Source: Entoloma clypeatum
Lineage: Eukaryota > Basidiomycota > Agaricomycetes > Agaricales > Entolomataceae
DNA length: 64,000 bases
Direction: 5' to 3'
Assembly: GCA_963565915.1 (NCBI GenBank)
Contig: OY751488.1
Location: forward strand, 2,108,001 to 2,172,000
Shown: positions 19,747 through 30,736 of the stretch, in pieces
How positions within the stretch are numbered: position 1 is the stretch's first letter
Layout of the letters: each line of letters starts with the position of its first letter
Notes under the pieces: model-generated
The model's input: the letters and a program-made list of their open reading frames with translations, nothing else
Database searches by the model: none
Told to the model about the DNA's origin: nothing
Translations under genes and position numbers: made by a program

Positions 19747-20878
19747 CCTCCTGTCCTCCCTCCGACTCCGCAGACTCCGTGGGCGGAATGGAGTTGCCTT
19801 CCGCCGCGTCCTTGACCACGAGTTGTTCCATGATAAACTCGTCTTGTTCCTCCATCGTCATGAATCGGACGTCGAAGCGAAGGGGGCATTCACGACTGAA
19901 GTGACCCGTTTTGTTACATCTGAAGCATGCATTGGCATTCTTGCCTTTGACGCGTGAAGTATCAATGTCCATTGCATTAGGGTCCCTTGTCGGCGGAGCG
20001 GTTGCGGATGCGAGCGGAGCTGGACGCGGAGTGAATGGAATGTAGGGGCGAGGGAATACTGAGGTGCCAGGTACTCTTGGTCCGACGACGTTGCGGAAGG
20101 CGGATGTGCGGGTCGGAGCAGTGGCTTTGAAGGCTTTGTTGGCAATTCTATTGTCGTCGTTGACTCGTGCTGCAGAGTACCACTCATCGGGGTTGTCGTC
20201 CGCAGGCCGTCCGTGGGTCAGGGTGGCGATCTCGTTCTGAATGTCGGAACGGAGACCATGGCGGAATTTGAGTACTATATTGGTATCCTCCTGATAGCCT
20301 GCTTTGTCAATGTAGTCTTTGAACTCGTCAATATAGGTCTCGACATCCCGTTGACCTTGATAATAGGATTCTCCTTCGAGGATCAGTCTCGCGTCCTGTT
20401 CCTCATTCTTCGGAGTGAACTCCGTTGTAAAGACGGCGTGGAAGTCCACCCAAGTCCGATAAGGCGGAGCACCGGTCCTCCGCTCTTGTCGGATAATGCG
20501 ATCCGCAAAGCGTGCTGCGCGTCCACTCTTCATGAAAGATAAGGCCCAATAAATTTTAGCGTGGTCGTCTGCGAACTGTTCCGGAGCCAGCCCCATAAAC
20601 AATTCACAGGAGTTTAGAAAGGTCCAGCCATTTGCGCGCGATCCGTCGAAGTCTGACGGATTGGCGGGTTTTGCTCGACGCACGCCCGGATTGGCCGGAG
20701 CGAGCGGAGCAGGTGGAGGTGCGGGTGCGGGAGCAGGTGGGATAGGTGGCGGAGCTGGGGCAGGAATTGCGTTGAAGGCGAGGAGGAGTTGGTCAAGTTG
20801 AGTAGAGATATCAGCGAGAGTTTGACGTTGTTCCTGGAACTCGTGCTCGAGCTGTTCAAGGCGATTGGGGTCGTCCAT
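19724..20878 (-). CDS. Family C gag
   Basis: The 384-residue capsid/nucleocapsid starts at ATG 20876-20878 (MDDPNRLEQLEHEFQEQRQT). A short N-terminal coiled coil is followed by a Pro/Ala linker. The capsid core contains FDGSRANGWTFLNSCELFM, YWALSFMKSGRAARFADRII and LRSDIQNEIATL, and a CCHC knuckle CFRCNKTGHFSREC lies near residue 318. The frame is intact. The stop TGA (19724-19726) lies 15 bases after a GGATTTT heptamer, where a -1 shift would enter the protease frame. Expected to form virus-like particles in the cytoplasm. Confidence 0.93.
   Translation of the reverse strand: MDDPNRLEQLEHEFQEQRQTLADISTQLDQLLLAFNAIPAPAPPPIPPAPAPAPPPAPLAPANPGVRRAKPANPSDFDGSRANGWTFLNSCELFMGLAPEQFADDHAKIYWALSFMKSGRAARFADRIIRQERRTGAPPYRTWVDFHAVFTTEFTPKNEEQDARLILEGESYYQGQRDVETYIDEFKDYIDKAGYQEDTNIVLKFRHGLRSDIQNEIATLTHGRPADDNPDEWYSAARVNDDNRIANKAFKATAPTRTSAFRNVVGPRVPGTSVFPRPYIPFTPRPAPLASATAPPTRDPNAMDIDTSRVKGKNANACFRCNKTGHFSRECPLRFDVRFMTMEEQDEFIMEQLVVKDAAEGNSIPPTESAESEGGQEDFPPHNE
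19742..19748 (-). other. Family C candidate -1 frameshift site (G GAT TTT)
   Basis: On the minus strand GGATTTT lies in gag phase as G GAT TTT, shortly before the gag stop. The -1 frame continues as FSSSQRVNSVPSL into protease. Identical heptamer and position occur in family B. Confidence 0.6.
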
Positions 20879-21027
20879 TACTATGCGCGGAGCAGAATCA
20901 CCGGTTACGGAGAGGTAATTAGAAGAACTGGAAGGGGTGTGAGATGTATCGGAGTCGGACGCGGACGAAGCTACTCCGAAGCGCGGAATCGTGACAACGA
21001 TGCAATCGGACCCGGTCCAATTAGATG

Positions 21028-21037
21028 AGAACTTTCT
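21028..21037 (-). other. Family C putative self-priming primer-binding site
   Basis: The minus-strand AGAAAGTTCT lies 2 nt inside the 5' LTR. It is complementary over 10 nt to the predicted RNA start at 21167-21158. Position and spacer equal those in families A and B. Confidence 0.6.
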
Positions 21038-21039
21038 AC

Positions 21040-21473
21040 TGTAAGGGCGACCTTACGATCCAAGACTCAAACTCAGATACTTGCAAGGGAGATCCGAAGT
21101 TTAGATTGAGCAGTCTAATAAGTAATACAACACATACCTTGCAAGGGAGATCCGAAGAGAAAGTTCTAAGGATTCCCCTGCAAGCTAGCTGCGATAAATA
21201 GTAAAATGAGATATGAAATAAGAGATAAAACGAGACACATGAATGATGAGCAATGATCGGGAGTAGCGATGAAGGATGAATGGAAACAAGATGAATGATA
21301 GTACCTGTGATCCGACGTGCGGAGTAGTGGATGGGGGCGGAGTCGTCAGATGCGGAGAGGCGGATAAGATGTCGGAGACAGCGGATACGATCGGAGGACG
21401 TCGGAGATGGTGGAATAGAAAGGAAAGGAGGAAAGTAAAGGAAAAGTGAAAAGTGAAAGTGGTTGCCCTTACA
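21040..21473 (-). repeat. Family C 5' LTR
   Basis: This 434-bp LTR differs from its partner at two sites near 21175 and two near 21308-21328. On the minus strand TATTTATC (21200-21193) lies 33 nt before AGAACTTTCT (21167-21158), the predicted transcript start. Confidence 0.94.
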
Positions 21474-21516
21474 GAATCCACCTATAGTAACTTCAATTTG
21501 AATGGAGGGGGGACCA

Positions 21517-22290
21517 TGAGCCCTTTCGCTTCAAGTTCACGAACACCCAACACTTTCAACTCCTTGTGTCACCATCAGCTACGGCTTGAGTTATTTTGGA
21601 CCACTTGCTTTTTCATTTCAATTACTAGTATCTGGGACAGTGTTACCTTGAGCGCTTTCGCTCCTCAGCTGGTCCTTCACGAATCTGGTTGACACATGCT
21701 GGTACACGACGATGACCTACTATAGCGCGAACTGCGAACGACGCCTGAATCACGGTTGAGCGTTCTCGCTCCTCATAACACTTAGACTTGCACCATCCTC
21801 TTAATGCCAAGGCTGAGTTGAAGTGCTCTCGCTCTGCATTTCAACAAATGCAGGTGGATCTTGAGTGCTTTCGCTCCTGGTCTTTCCTGAATCCCGTACT
21901 GTTGCCCGTTACACTTCTTATATCTGCCACGACTTCCCTGCACCTGATCTCTTTTAGACCTTGGGCTTTAGACTCCAACCATTCATGATGGGGCCTTGAG
22001 CGCCTTCACTCCTGGTCCTCCACAGATACCTCAATCATAATTATCATGCTTAATCTCTTCTGTATCCTTTCCTTTGTTGTTTCAGCCACTAGTATAGGGG
22101 GCTCCTTGAGCACTTTCGCTCCTGGTCCTTCACAAATCCCGAATGGTGGACTATATTTTCAAACTCTCATGTCAGCTACACCTTTTCTGCCCTTAATGAT
22201 CTCTTCTGGATCTTCGGCCTTTCATTTTGACTGTGGGAGATGTAACCTTGAGCGCCTTCGCACCTGGTTTTTCATGAATATGCCCTTTCG
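21517..22290 (+). repeat. Degenerate interspersed repeat with hairpin core
   Basis: At least eight copies of a motif close to TTGAGCGCTTTCGCTCCTGG, often followed by TCCTTCACGAAT, occur near 21517, 21648, 21756, 21816, 21860, 21996, 22106 and 22246. The core GAGCG-NNNN-CGCTC is an inverted repeat that could form a 5-bp stem with a 4-nt loop. Several copies share more flanking sequence (for example CTAGTAT...GGG upstream). Most intervals are 105-140 bp. This looks like an old tandem repeat with a unit of about 110-130 bp. No credible gene is seen here; the short open frames are not conserved. Confidence 0.6.
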
Positions 22291-22583
22291 TTGTGTAAGC
22301 CCATACAAGTTTGACAATGTCCCTAGGACAGGCCTCGTTTCGTTACCATTGCGGACATTTTGGACATTGCCTATTTTTTCTTGGACCTTTCATACGAGCC
22401 CTTGCACTGCCTCCATGATCCACTATGATCCTGTTCCCTGATTGCCGGGGCATCAGTTATTGACTCACTGCATCATTGCCCCTTTTGAGGTACTTCACAC
22501 CTCTTTCAATGGGAGGCTCCTTCACTGCAGGGCGAGTGGGCCCGCACTTCATCCATTCTTCTTTAGGTGCCACTCCAAGCAAT

Positions 22584-22690
22584 GGATGTACCACCAGCTT
22601 GGTCTCAAGCTTGCATCTGTGGACGGACATTCTCAGTACCACAGGCAAACACATACCACATGCGCAGTTGCCTCCCAAGCTGCCAAATGT
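22584..22690 (+). pseudogene. Possible N-terminal exon of a Plavaka-like protein
   Basis: From ATG about 22584 the frame reads MDVPPAWSQACICGRTFSVP followed by a His and Cys spaced like a C2HC/C2H2 finger. Plavaka-like proteins commonly begin with such a finger (CxCGRTF...H...C). The next 120 bp lead straight into a gene on the other strand, so this would be a stranded first exon. Weak evidence. Confidence 0.3.
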
Positions 22691-22810
22691 ATGGTATATC
22701 TCTTGTTCTAATTTTCTTTCTCACATACACACAGAGGGAAAATTGGTTTATTATTGACCACAATCAGACAAAGAGTTCAGGTATGTACAGTCTATGTTCA
22801 GCGTTGGTTC

Positions 22811-23663
22811 TTACTCCTCACAGTCAGTTAATTCCAAACCATCCTCGCCTACTGGCCTCAGACTGCAATAATGGTAGTGGAACACCTTGCGGGCTGCAAC
22901 AAGCCCACATACCTCGCACTTCATGAAGAGACCGAAGAACTCCTTCTCGCTTAACCCAGGTCGCTCTAAACGGTTGAGTCTAATGATCTTTCTCCAATCC
23001 GTTTCATGATGCCAATCTACTGCTGTGATGCCCAGAGGTGGCAGATCATTGAGATCTGTTACATTAGGTGAATCAAAGCCATTTGCATCTTGGCGGCTGT
23101 GACATACCAGCTTGCGTGTATGTCCTTTTCAATGATTTCCTCAGAGCCTCAACTTTGGAGTCCCTCTCTGAGTGGTGGAGGCATGGCAGAGGGCAAGGTG
23201 TGAAGGTGTCTGCAATGTTTCTCGTGAGCCGCCTGCACTGAGGCGTTAAGAGATAAGGAACATATCCCTGGCGCCGTACTTCTTCACTGGGAGCCCGGGC
23301 TTGGCATACACCCTCTCTAGAAAGACTAGATTGGTGAATAAGAACAAAATATCTTCGGTGAACAACTGGACAAGACTTACCAAAATATCGGCATTTGCCT
23401 TTAGCACATTCTGCGACCCATTCCCCTGCGTAATGGCCATGAATGGGCAGATAGATGGCCGCCTCGACATAGTGGGGTTCTTGGCTCAGTGGATGGAGCA
23501 GTGGACAGAGGCAGCAAGGCCTGAGGAATTGGTGGCCCCCGCGATAGACATGCAGTGCATCCGGTGTCATGCGTGCTGTACCATGCACGGGCCTACACAA
23601 ATGATTAAAAAATCTGGCGGAAGTCAATGAGTCATGGCGTACCAAAAGAAAGTCTCCAGGCAA
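22811..23663 (-). pseudogene. Remnant of an unrecognised multicopy fungal gene
   Basis: On the minus strand a frame reads MTPDALHVYRGGHQFLRPCC, then CPLLHPLSQEPHYVEAAIYL, then CAKGKCRYF. A 57-nt intron (23380-23324, GTAAGT...CTAG) joins it to VFLERVYAKPGLPVKKYGA. Farther on, LPPLGITAVDWHHETDWRKI, IRLNRLERPGLSEKEFFGLF and a CxxC...H...C segment (KCEVCGLVAARKVFHYHYC) lead to the end LELTDCEE at 22811. The middle has stops and frame changes. I recall similar proteins as uncharacterised basidiomycete families but cannot name a domain. No ATG is clear at the 5' end. It is probably dead. Confidence 0.5.
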
Positions 23664-24056
23664 AGTGTTTTGGGGTTGAGGGAAAGCACACAGTGGGTTG
23701 ACTTTTCAATGGCAATGAGCAGACCTTGCCGCAGCATTGGCACTTTGGAAAACAGCAAAGTCAGATGGTGTCTGGGCATTAGTAGAGAAGACAAGAGGCT
23801 ACAGTGGTTGGAAATGTTGACGGTAGATACCTATTTCTTGCTCAAGGACACAAGCTTATATCTTGCTGTAGGAAACCACCGCTGACTCAAATGGGATGTA
23901 CTTCTGAATAAATCAGAGGCGCAACATGACTCACCAAGTTTATCCCTGAATTGTTGACTCATCTGAGTCAGGTTGGCCTTTAAAAATTGCTGGGTGGTAA
24001 CTTCTTAACTCACTCCCCACCTCCCATCTTTTCTCCCCCTCCTCTATCCCCCCTCA
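23664..24056. other. Gene-poor interval, 5' flank of the DUF6698-like gene
   Basis: I see no supported gene here. The last 50 bases are strongly pyrimidine-rich (TCTTTTCTCCCCCTCC) just before the proposed ATG at 24057, as is usual upstream of fungal coding regions. Confidence 0.4.
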
Positions 24057-26086
24057 ATGCCCGATGAGAACATGCCACCTGGTACGGGCGACCAACAATC
24101 TGTTGATGCCCTGGCTCTCAAGCCTGTGAGCAGGAAAAAGCTGTGGGTCCCCAATTTTGTATCCAGTTTTTGATCTGACCAAATCATTGTTCACCAGCCG
24201 TGCGGGTGATCCTTTGACCAACCACAGGTGACACTTCAGAAGAACGGTACACGCCATGTGCAATGTACAGGTGTTGCTCACCCAAGGTCTAGAAAGTCTG
24301 GCTACAATAGAGGAGCTTGCGGATGAGTCACTTACTTATGAGTACATCCCAGGTTTTCTTTTCTCAATTCTCTTTGGGCTGATTCACCCTCATACACAGG
24401 GCCAGGAGGGCACGTCAAGTATTTGATAAACTTTGCCATATCATTCCCCGCCTGTCATAACCATGCAATTCATACATCCAACACATCCGACGACTCCGAT
24501 GTTTTATCCGGTCCGACATCCGACGATTTTTATAATAGTACTTATTGACATCTCTACTAGTTAACATTCTAATTATGCTGACAAGTAGACATCTTGATGT
24601 TGATTTTGCATTTGCTCCTCTCCGTACTCCGATTGCTCCGATGAGTAACTCCGACATCCACACCTTACCTATAGTAGTTACTGACCCACTTCTGGTTTAC
24701 TATAAGTAGTATGAATTCTGTCGTAGTTCCTCAGTTCGAATATTATACGTCACTATCCCTTGTCATACGTTCCACCAATCTATTCCTTTGCCTTTTGTCC
24801 TCATCCTCCTTCTCACGTCTCCACCTCTGCACCTCCGCTCTGCACATCCGCTCCTCTCACCCTCCGACATCTGCCAATCCGAAATCTAGGACCACGTCAA
24901 AGAATGGGGCGCAACACATAAGTTGAAGCCAGGTCCTTTCTGCAAGATGTCGGACTTGTCGCATCCATTCATCCGCTACTCCGCTCCGACTGCTCCGATG
25001 CATCCGACGTTTTCCGACATTGAGAAACACGCTACGTGACACCGCCTACCAGAGTGCCTCCTGGCGGCGGAGCCATGTGGAATCATAGAAATGGCTGAGC
25101 TTGTATGCTTTTTGCCCTTCACAATTATAAACCATCTTCCGATTCATCAAAGATTCAGAAGGGCATATCGAATGCCAGATCTGACGACACCAAGGGACTG
25201 AAAGGTGTGGTGTTAGATTGGATAACTGAGAGAGGCTCGGCATTGAATCCCCCCCTCTCCAGAAATGTCAAGACTAACTGAGGCTTCCACCATACGGTCA
25301 TGGGGCGGCTTCTCTGTCCCGCTGGTTTAGATCGGCAGGATAAGGGGTGAGCTACTTGTCTGTGCTCTTCTCGTTTGACATGACTTGCCAAATTTGAATC
25401 AGGGTTCAAGAGAAACTTCACAGTGGCGAAATAACTGTATGTGGCGATCAATGGCCATTGCTAGTTTACAAAGACCACAAGTACGACCCCGAGGAGAGGG
25501 ATGGTCTCTTCAGAAGTCGCCTTTTAGTTTGGGTATGTTGCCCTTATTTCTTCGTGATCATGCATCTTATTTCCCGGACAGGCATACAAACACATTTTTA
25601 CCTCGCCCAGCTCAGTTGAGAAGGAAACAAAGGCAACAAAATCGGGCAATGCTCGTATACATGGTATGACTCATGCCACCACGGCTTCCATAGCATACAT
25701 AGCCACACAGGTGTTTGGCGGTTCCCATCCCATCGTTGTGTCAATGATCAATCACCTGGCAGCTTCGCTTTGCACTGTCATCTTCCTTGGTCTTCTGTAG
25801 GAACGACACTACCACCAACTCCGAGTGATTTTATGAAAGTGTATTAGACTTCTTGGATGATCCAGATGAGAAGGATTTTGTTGATGAACTGCTAGACTGG
25901 TGGAATTGGTAAGTATTGCATCCTCAACCCAAGTTGCACTCACTTCCAAGGCTAATGGATGGATTTTTGGACAGCCAGGTATTTCCCAGCTACATCAAGC
26001 ATGAGCATGCCATAACCAAAACGAGTGCACTCACCAAGCTGAAGGAGAAGAGGGCACTGCTGAGGCAACGACAATTGATGACATGA
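24057..26086 (+). pseudogene. DUF6698-type protein gene, broken by a solo LTR and stops
   Basis: The gene starts near ATG 24057 (MPDENMPPGTGDQQ). After a solo LTR (24453-25041) it continues with ISNARSDDTKGLKGVVLDWI, LNPPLSRNVKTN, then VCGDQWPLLVYKDHKYDPEE, GLFRSRLLVW, intron, AYKHIFTSPSSVEKETKATK, SGNARIHGMTHATTASIAYI, intron, VLDLLDDPDEKDFVDELLDW, intron, and a tail ending MT at TGA 26084-26086. These blocks and their order match the fungal DUF6698 family as I remember it; its function is unknown. TGA codons replace expected Arg after NVKTN and after NSE. The introns (for example after LLVW, GTATGT...GACAG) still have normal ends. The gene is dead by insertion and nonsense. Confidence 0.7.
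24453..25041. repeat. Solo LTR (589 bp) with duplication CCGCC
   Basis: The sequence starts TGTCATAACC and ends ACGTGACA, flanked by CCGCC at 24448-24452 and 25042-25046. It has no internal region, so it is the remnant of LTR-LTR recombination. It interrupts the DUF6698-like gene. It resembles neither the A, B nor C LTR closely, though it shares their many TCCGA/TCGGA words. Confidence 0.85.
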
Positions 26087-26435
26087 TTAATTTAGCTGTA
26101 GTATTACGACTAGATTGTGTCATGGTGTTTTTTCTGATATTTTTCTCGATTTTTCTGATTTTTGGTGCTGTAATAAATAGTACGATATATCAAATGGGTA
26201 TTTAACAATCATTGAACAAGTCAGAATTAAGTGATAATAAAATTCAATGATATTCTGTTGTTTGGCGATTGACTCACCACATTTTGGTATGGAACGATCA
26301 GGTCTGTCATTCTGCTGTCTGCTGATCTATTTTTGTAAATCTGACAATTACTGGAAAGCGCCTGGTCATCTTGTGTCTGACTCATAGGATTTCAAAACCT
26401 CTACTGTCGCTTATGTATAAAGGCTGGTACATCCT
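26087..26435. other. AT-rich flank, no gene seen
   Basis: The sequence is AT-rich with no coding support. It and 32904-33136 formed one continuous stretch before the LINE inserted. Confidence 0.5.
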
Positions 26436-26464
26436 GATCTTTTTCATCATTTTTTTTTTTTTTT

Positions 26465-26769
26465 GTCAACAATTTATATAGCGGTATACTAGGGGTACAG
26501 TCCACTTGTCATAGAGTAAACTACAACGATCTGAGGATCTACATACGCATGAAGAACAAGTGGCGCAAAGCTCTGTCGAGCTGATAAGTCCTCGCGCCAG
26601 GACAGGGGGGTCTGTTATAAACAAACACGTTAGTATGCGCACCCAAATATTTGGCCGTGCGATACAAGAGCACTCCAACCTTGTGAGGTTGGCCGTTGGC
26701 GGCGCTGGTGGGTGTCTGCGCCCTACCCACCAAAGAAGCGCCTGTGCGGTTCTTATCCTTCGATCACGT
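26465..26769 (-). other. LINE 3' untranslated region
   Basis: About 300 bases lie between the ORF2 stop and the poly(A) tract. I see no gene here. Confidence 0.6.
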
Positions 26770-29700
26770 TCACTTGCCAGAGGGGGCTGCACCCCTTTGT
26801 ACCCAGCGCGCTACCACATGACTACCGCCAACAGTTGTGTTGGGCGTTGGACGATCCCTAAAGGCAAAGGCCCCTGGGTTATCCGTAATGAATTTCCCAA
26901 AGATGTCCCATGTGGGAGTGTTCCTTGAGAAGGTGGGCATGTCTGGGGGCCTGGTGGGGTGGTGCAGACATTTGTAGAATACGTGGGCGAAGTCCTTGAC
27001 GGACTCCAATCCACAGTCACATTGTTCAATCTTGTCACCAATATTGAACCTATGTCTATAGTGGCCAATTGGGGTGTGACTGGTGAGGCCGCGGACCATT
27101 TGAGCCGTGAGGGATTGGGAGTGACCCACATCCTTAAGCCATGTGCCGCCCTTGAGGTGGGACAGTTTCATTCTTTTGGCCTGAGCGTGGTCTTGGCATC
27201 TGACGCACGACCTCGGGAATTGGTAGTGATGGCCAACATACTTGGGGGACTGATACAGGTTGTTCCAGTTGCCTAGCATGTCATCTGTGAATTGTTTCGA
27301 ATTGAAATCGAGGGATCTGGGGGCCGACTCACCACACTCAATGTGTATCGAGGAGGCGAAGTCGTGCACTGCACGATGGGGTTCGAAGCCATGGTCCGAG
27401 CAATCAGGGACATGGTGAAAGAAGACCTTGGATTTCATACCTGGTTCCTCAAACCAAGGGACCAGGTTACTGATGATAGCGAGCGCAGTTGCCTGCGAGG
27501 AGTGGAGGTCCGGGTCTGTGGCGCGCCGAATGGCGTTAACAGAGTTGGTGAAGATATGGATTTCCTCCAGTTGGGAGAGACCCCCTAGCAGAGTGACCAG
27601 GTTGGAGAACCCGTGTCCTATTGCTAAGGTTTCAGTGTCGTCAGAGACTGCGAGGCCACCAGCTGCCCAGTCTTTGTTGATGGAGTACCCCATGTGCCAG
27701 GTTTCCCAAGCTGCAACAGCTTGATGGCCCGACACAAGGGAGGGAATGGCCGCGTTGATGACAATGATGGCAGATTTGTTAGAGCAGATGTTGGCATTGA
27801 ACACCTTGTTAAGGGTGACGAGGCATAACTTCCTGGCTTCGGCACGCTCCTTAGCAGTTTTGCCGCAGATAAGAGTGATGTCATGGATGATGCAATCAGG
27901 AAAACGGTCGAGGACATGTTTTCCTGGCTTGTTGTACTTATTTAAGGGTGATAGGGGGACAGTCACGTTTGCACGGTACGCCCAGATATCAACGAGGGGG
28001 GATTTAAGATTATACATAAATTCCGGGGAGTACCATGGTCGCTTTGAGGGATCTTCCTCGTCGCAGACCATGACGGTCATGTGTCGTGGTGCAAGAGAGT
28101 GCATACGAACACGGTTTCTGCAGGAGAGCTTCTGTAGGTGCAGATGCACCGGAGGCAGGCCAGCAAGGGATTTGACCACCCCTGTGGGGGTGGTACGGAA
28201 GGCTCCCAGGATCCACAGGGCTGCGCGCCTCTGAACTCTGGAGATAGACTTGATGACACCCTTATTACGGGCGCCGTTGAAGTTCCATAGATTGGCACCA
28301 TATAGAGCGATCGGTAGAATACACGATCGGTATAGGGTGCATTTGTGTTTGGGCGTGAGTCCACGGACTGAGTTCCCCAGAGATAGTAAGGCTCCTGTTG
28401 CGGAGAATGCCTTAGTGGTGTACCATTTAACATGCTCGGTGAAGAAAAGCTTTTAGTCAAAGAAGGGCCCCAGGTACCTCCAGAAAGTCTTAGGGACAAG
28501 AGGGGAGTCGCTGGTGAAGGGCACATATCCTAGGTCAACCGGGGGGTTATCGTTGCCATTCTTCCTGGAAAAATGGAACACCTCTGATTTAGAGTGTTTG
28601 AGGACAAGCCCAAGGGCTGTAGTCAGCTCAAACAGACATTTGTATGCCTTTTTTAGTTTGGCAAGGTTTTCTTTCCACATCTCGGACGGGACAATGATGG
28701 TCCCGTCATCTACGTAGGAAATGAGGCTAGCCTGCGATTGTTCGGCGTGAAACACGTACATCAGCGGGGCGAGATATATGGATGAGAGGGCAGAGCCCTG
28801 ACCTACGCCAATGTCCACGGAGAAAAGGTCTGAGAGGTCGTCCTCCCAGGCGTATTGAGTCTGTCTCCCTATTAGGTAGTTGGAGAAGAAGTCCACAACA
28901 GTGTCGGGGAACCCCATCCTATCTAATATGAGTGCGATAACCGAGTGGTTTAGAGAGGGAAAGTATTGTGCCAAGTCAATGGCAACAACGCTGGTCTTGA
29001 GTTTCCTTGACTACCCTGCACGAATGAGGTGAGTGAGGACTTGTCCGGCATCTTCAGTGGAGTTCTGACGAACCCCTCCGAATTGTCCTGGGTGTAGCAG
29101 ACTGTAGCGGGCGAGTTCCCATTGCAGTCTGTTAGCGATAGCTTTCTCAAATAGTTTGCCCAGGGTGTTTAGGAGCACGATGGGGCGAAACGCTTTGGGG
29201 ATGTCATACGCCGGCTTATTCAGTTTAGGAATAATGACAGTCGTTGAGACTTTGAATGCGTCGGGCCAGAACCCTGCCGAGAGGCAAGCGTTCAGCATCC
29301 AGACAAACAGCTTCAAGATATGCTCATGTGCGCTCAGGCACTTGAGATGGGACCATGTAAGATGATCAGGGCCAGGGGCAGACCGGCTGGAACAGCCGGC
29401 CAGGGCCTGGAGGACCTCTTGCGATGAAAATGGAACCCAAGCCCTTTTGGGCTGAGGTTCGAGAGCACTGCGCAGCCTGTCAGGGTCGACAGGGTGCGCT
29501 TCGGCAGACTGAAAAGACTTATGAAACACCTCACAAGTCTTGGCGGTTGTGGAGCAGGTCTCGCCTTCGAAAATAATGGCCTCAGGAGAGGCATTCTTTT
29601 ATGGGCCGACCCAGGAGGTAAGGTCCCAGGGACGCTTGTTTTTGTTGGAGACTTCGTCAATTTTCTTGTCAAAGAAGTTCCGTTTGGCGGCGCGAATGAT

Positions 29701-30728
29701 TTTGTGCATGTCGCGCCAGTCTTGGTCTGTCTTACCCAAGTTGGAGTAGGTGCGCCGCCTGGCCTTGCAGTCCTTATCCCACCAGCCCTTCGACCGGAAC
29801 GAGTCCCGGGGAGAGTGAGAGAATTCGGTCCACTCGGCCAGGATGAGCTCCTGTACCTTCTGGATAATACTAGTGATGTCCTCCCTGGAGGCCGTAGCTG
29901 GGATAGGGATGGAGGACATGAGTGCAGACAGGAAATGAGTTTCCTCTTCTGAGTCTGGGACTATACGGTAGCGTTCCTTTGCGTTAATAAGGGGGGATCT
30001 GAGGAGGGTGATGATCGAGTGGTGGTCCAACTCGTCTGGGCTCCCAAGTTTAATGATCGAGTCTTTGTCCGTGTTAGGGAGGAAGACCAGATCGATGATG
30101 GATGGGGCATTGCTATTCTTAGGGAAGTGGGTGAACCCAGTCCTATGATGAACAAGACCATGCGAGAATGCGAAATCTGAGAGGAGAGATGCATTATGGT
30201 TGTGGCACACCACTTCTGGGTCCCATAACAGTGAGGGGCAATTAAAATCGCCACCTATGTACCGAATAGGAGGAAGGGATGTTCCAAGAGTGGCAAGAAT
30301 GCGAATGGCGTGCCCTGCGTGTCCGAGTAGGCATTAATCAAGTTGATCTGTCCCTCGGGGACAGACATTGAAAGGAGGTTGACATCCCGGTGGCGGATAA
30401 TGTCTGAGCAAAGTTTAGGTTTCATGGCGGAGCACCGCCTGTGCACGTAAACAATGGTGCGGGGTCGCAGGTCCTCATCAAGATTAGATGGGTCGAGGAC
30501 AGGTTCCGAATGGTGGAGGCACAACCAGTCAGGGTGGTTCGGCGGACCCACAAAGGGCTTGCCGTCTTTACTCATCATGGAGGCGACATGTCTTATGGTA
30601 GCCCATGGGGGCTCTTGCACGAAGATGATGTCGAGGTTATCTTTTTGTTGCTCTAACATCGTAGACAGGAGAACACTCTTTCGGTAGATGTTCTGAGAGT
30701 GAATACGCAAACCCTCATATTTATTCAT
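26770..30728 (-). pseudogene. LINE ORF2 (APE endonuclease, RT, RNase H)
   Basis: ORF2 starts at ATG 30726-30728 (MNKYEGLRIHSQNIYRKSVL). Endonuclease motifs include IIFVQEPPW and DHHSIITLL. One frameshift lies near 30250. RT shows SAPGPDHLTWSHLKCL, AFRPIVLLNTLGKLFEKAIA, SVVAIDLAQYFPSLNH and the active site SYVDDGTIIV. The C-terminus has an RNase H-like part (VINAAIPSLVSG, IHIFTNSVNAI) and a final Cys/His motif CDCGLESVKDFAHVFYKC. Three in-frame stops (near 29599, 29010 and 28452) interrupt it. The family member is dead, but all domains are recognisable. Confidence 0.88.
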
Positions 30729-30736
30729 AGTTGTAC

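Larger units (their letters stand above)
15450..21473 (-). mobile_element. Ty3/gypsy chromovirus, family C, young full-length copy
   Basis: This 6024-bp element on the minus strand has 434-bp LTRs (15450-15883 and 21040-21473) and a perfect duplication GAATC (15445-15449, 21474-21478). I count four differences between the LTRs, all C/T, so the insertion is recent relative to A and B. Gag and pol are long and free of stop codons. The layout is gag, protease, RT, RNase H, integrase, chromodomain. No accessory ORF is visible, because pol ends only 11 bp from the LTR. Confidence 0.95.

Noticed and set aside
24054..24281. Minus-strand open frame of 75 codons
   Set aside because: It overlaps the proposed first exon of the DUF6698-like gene on the other strand and shows no recognisable motif.
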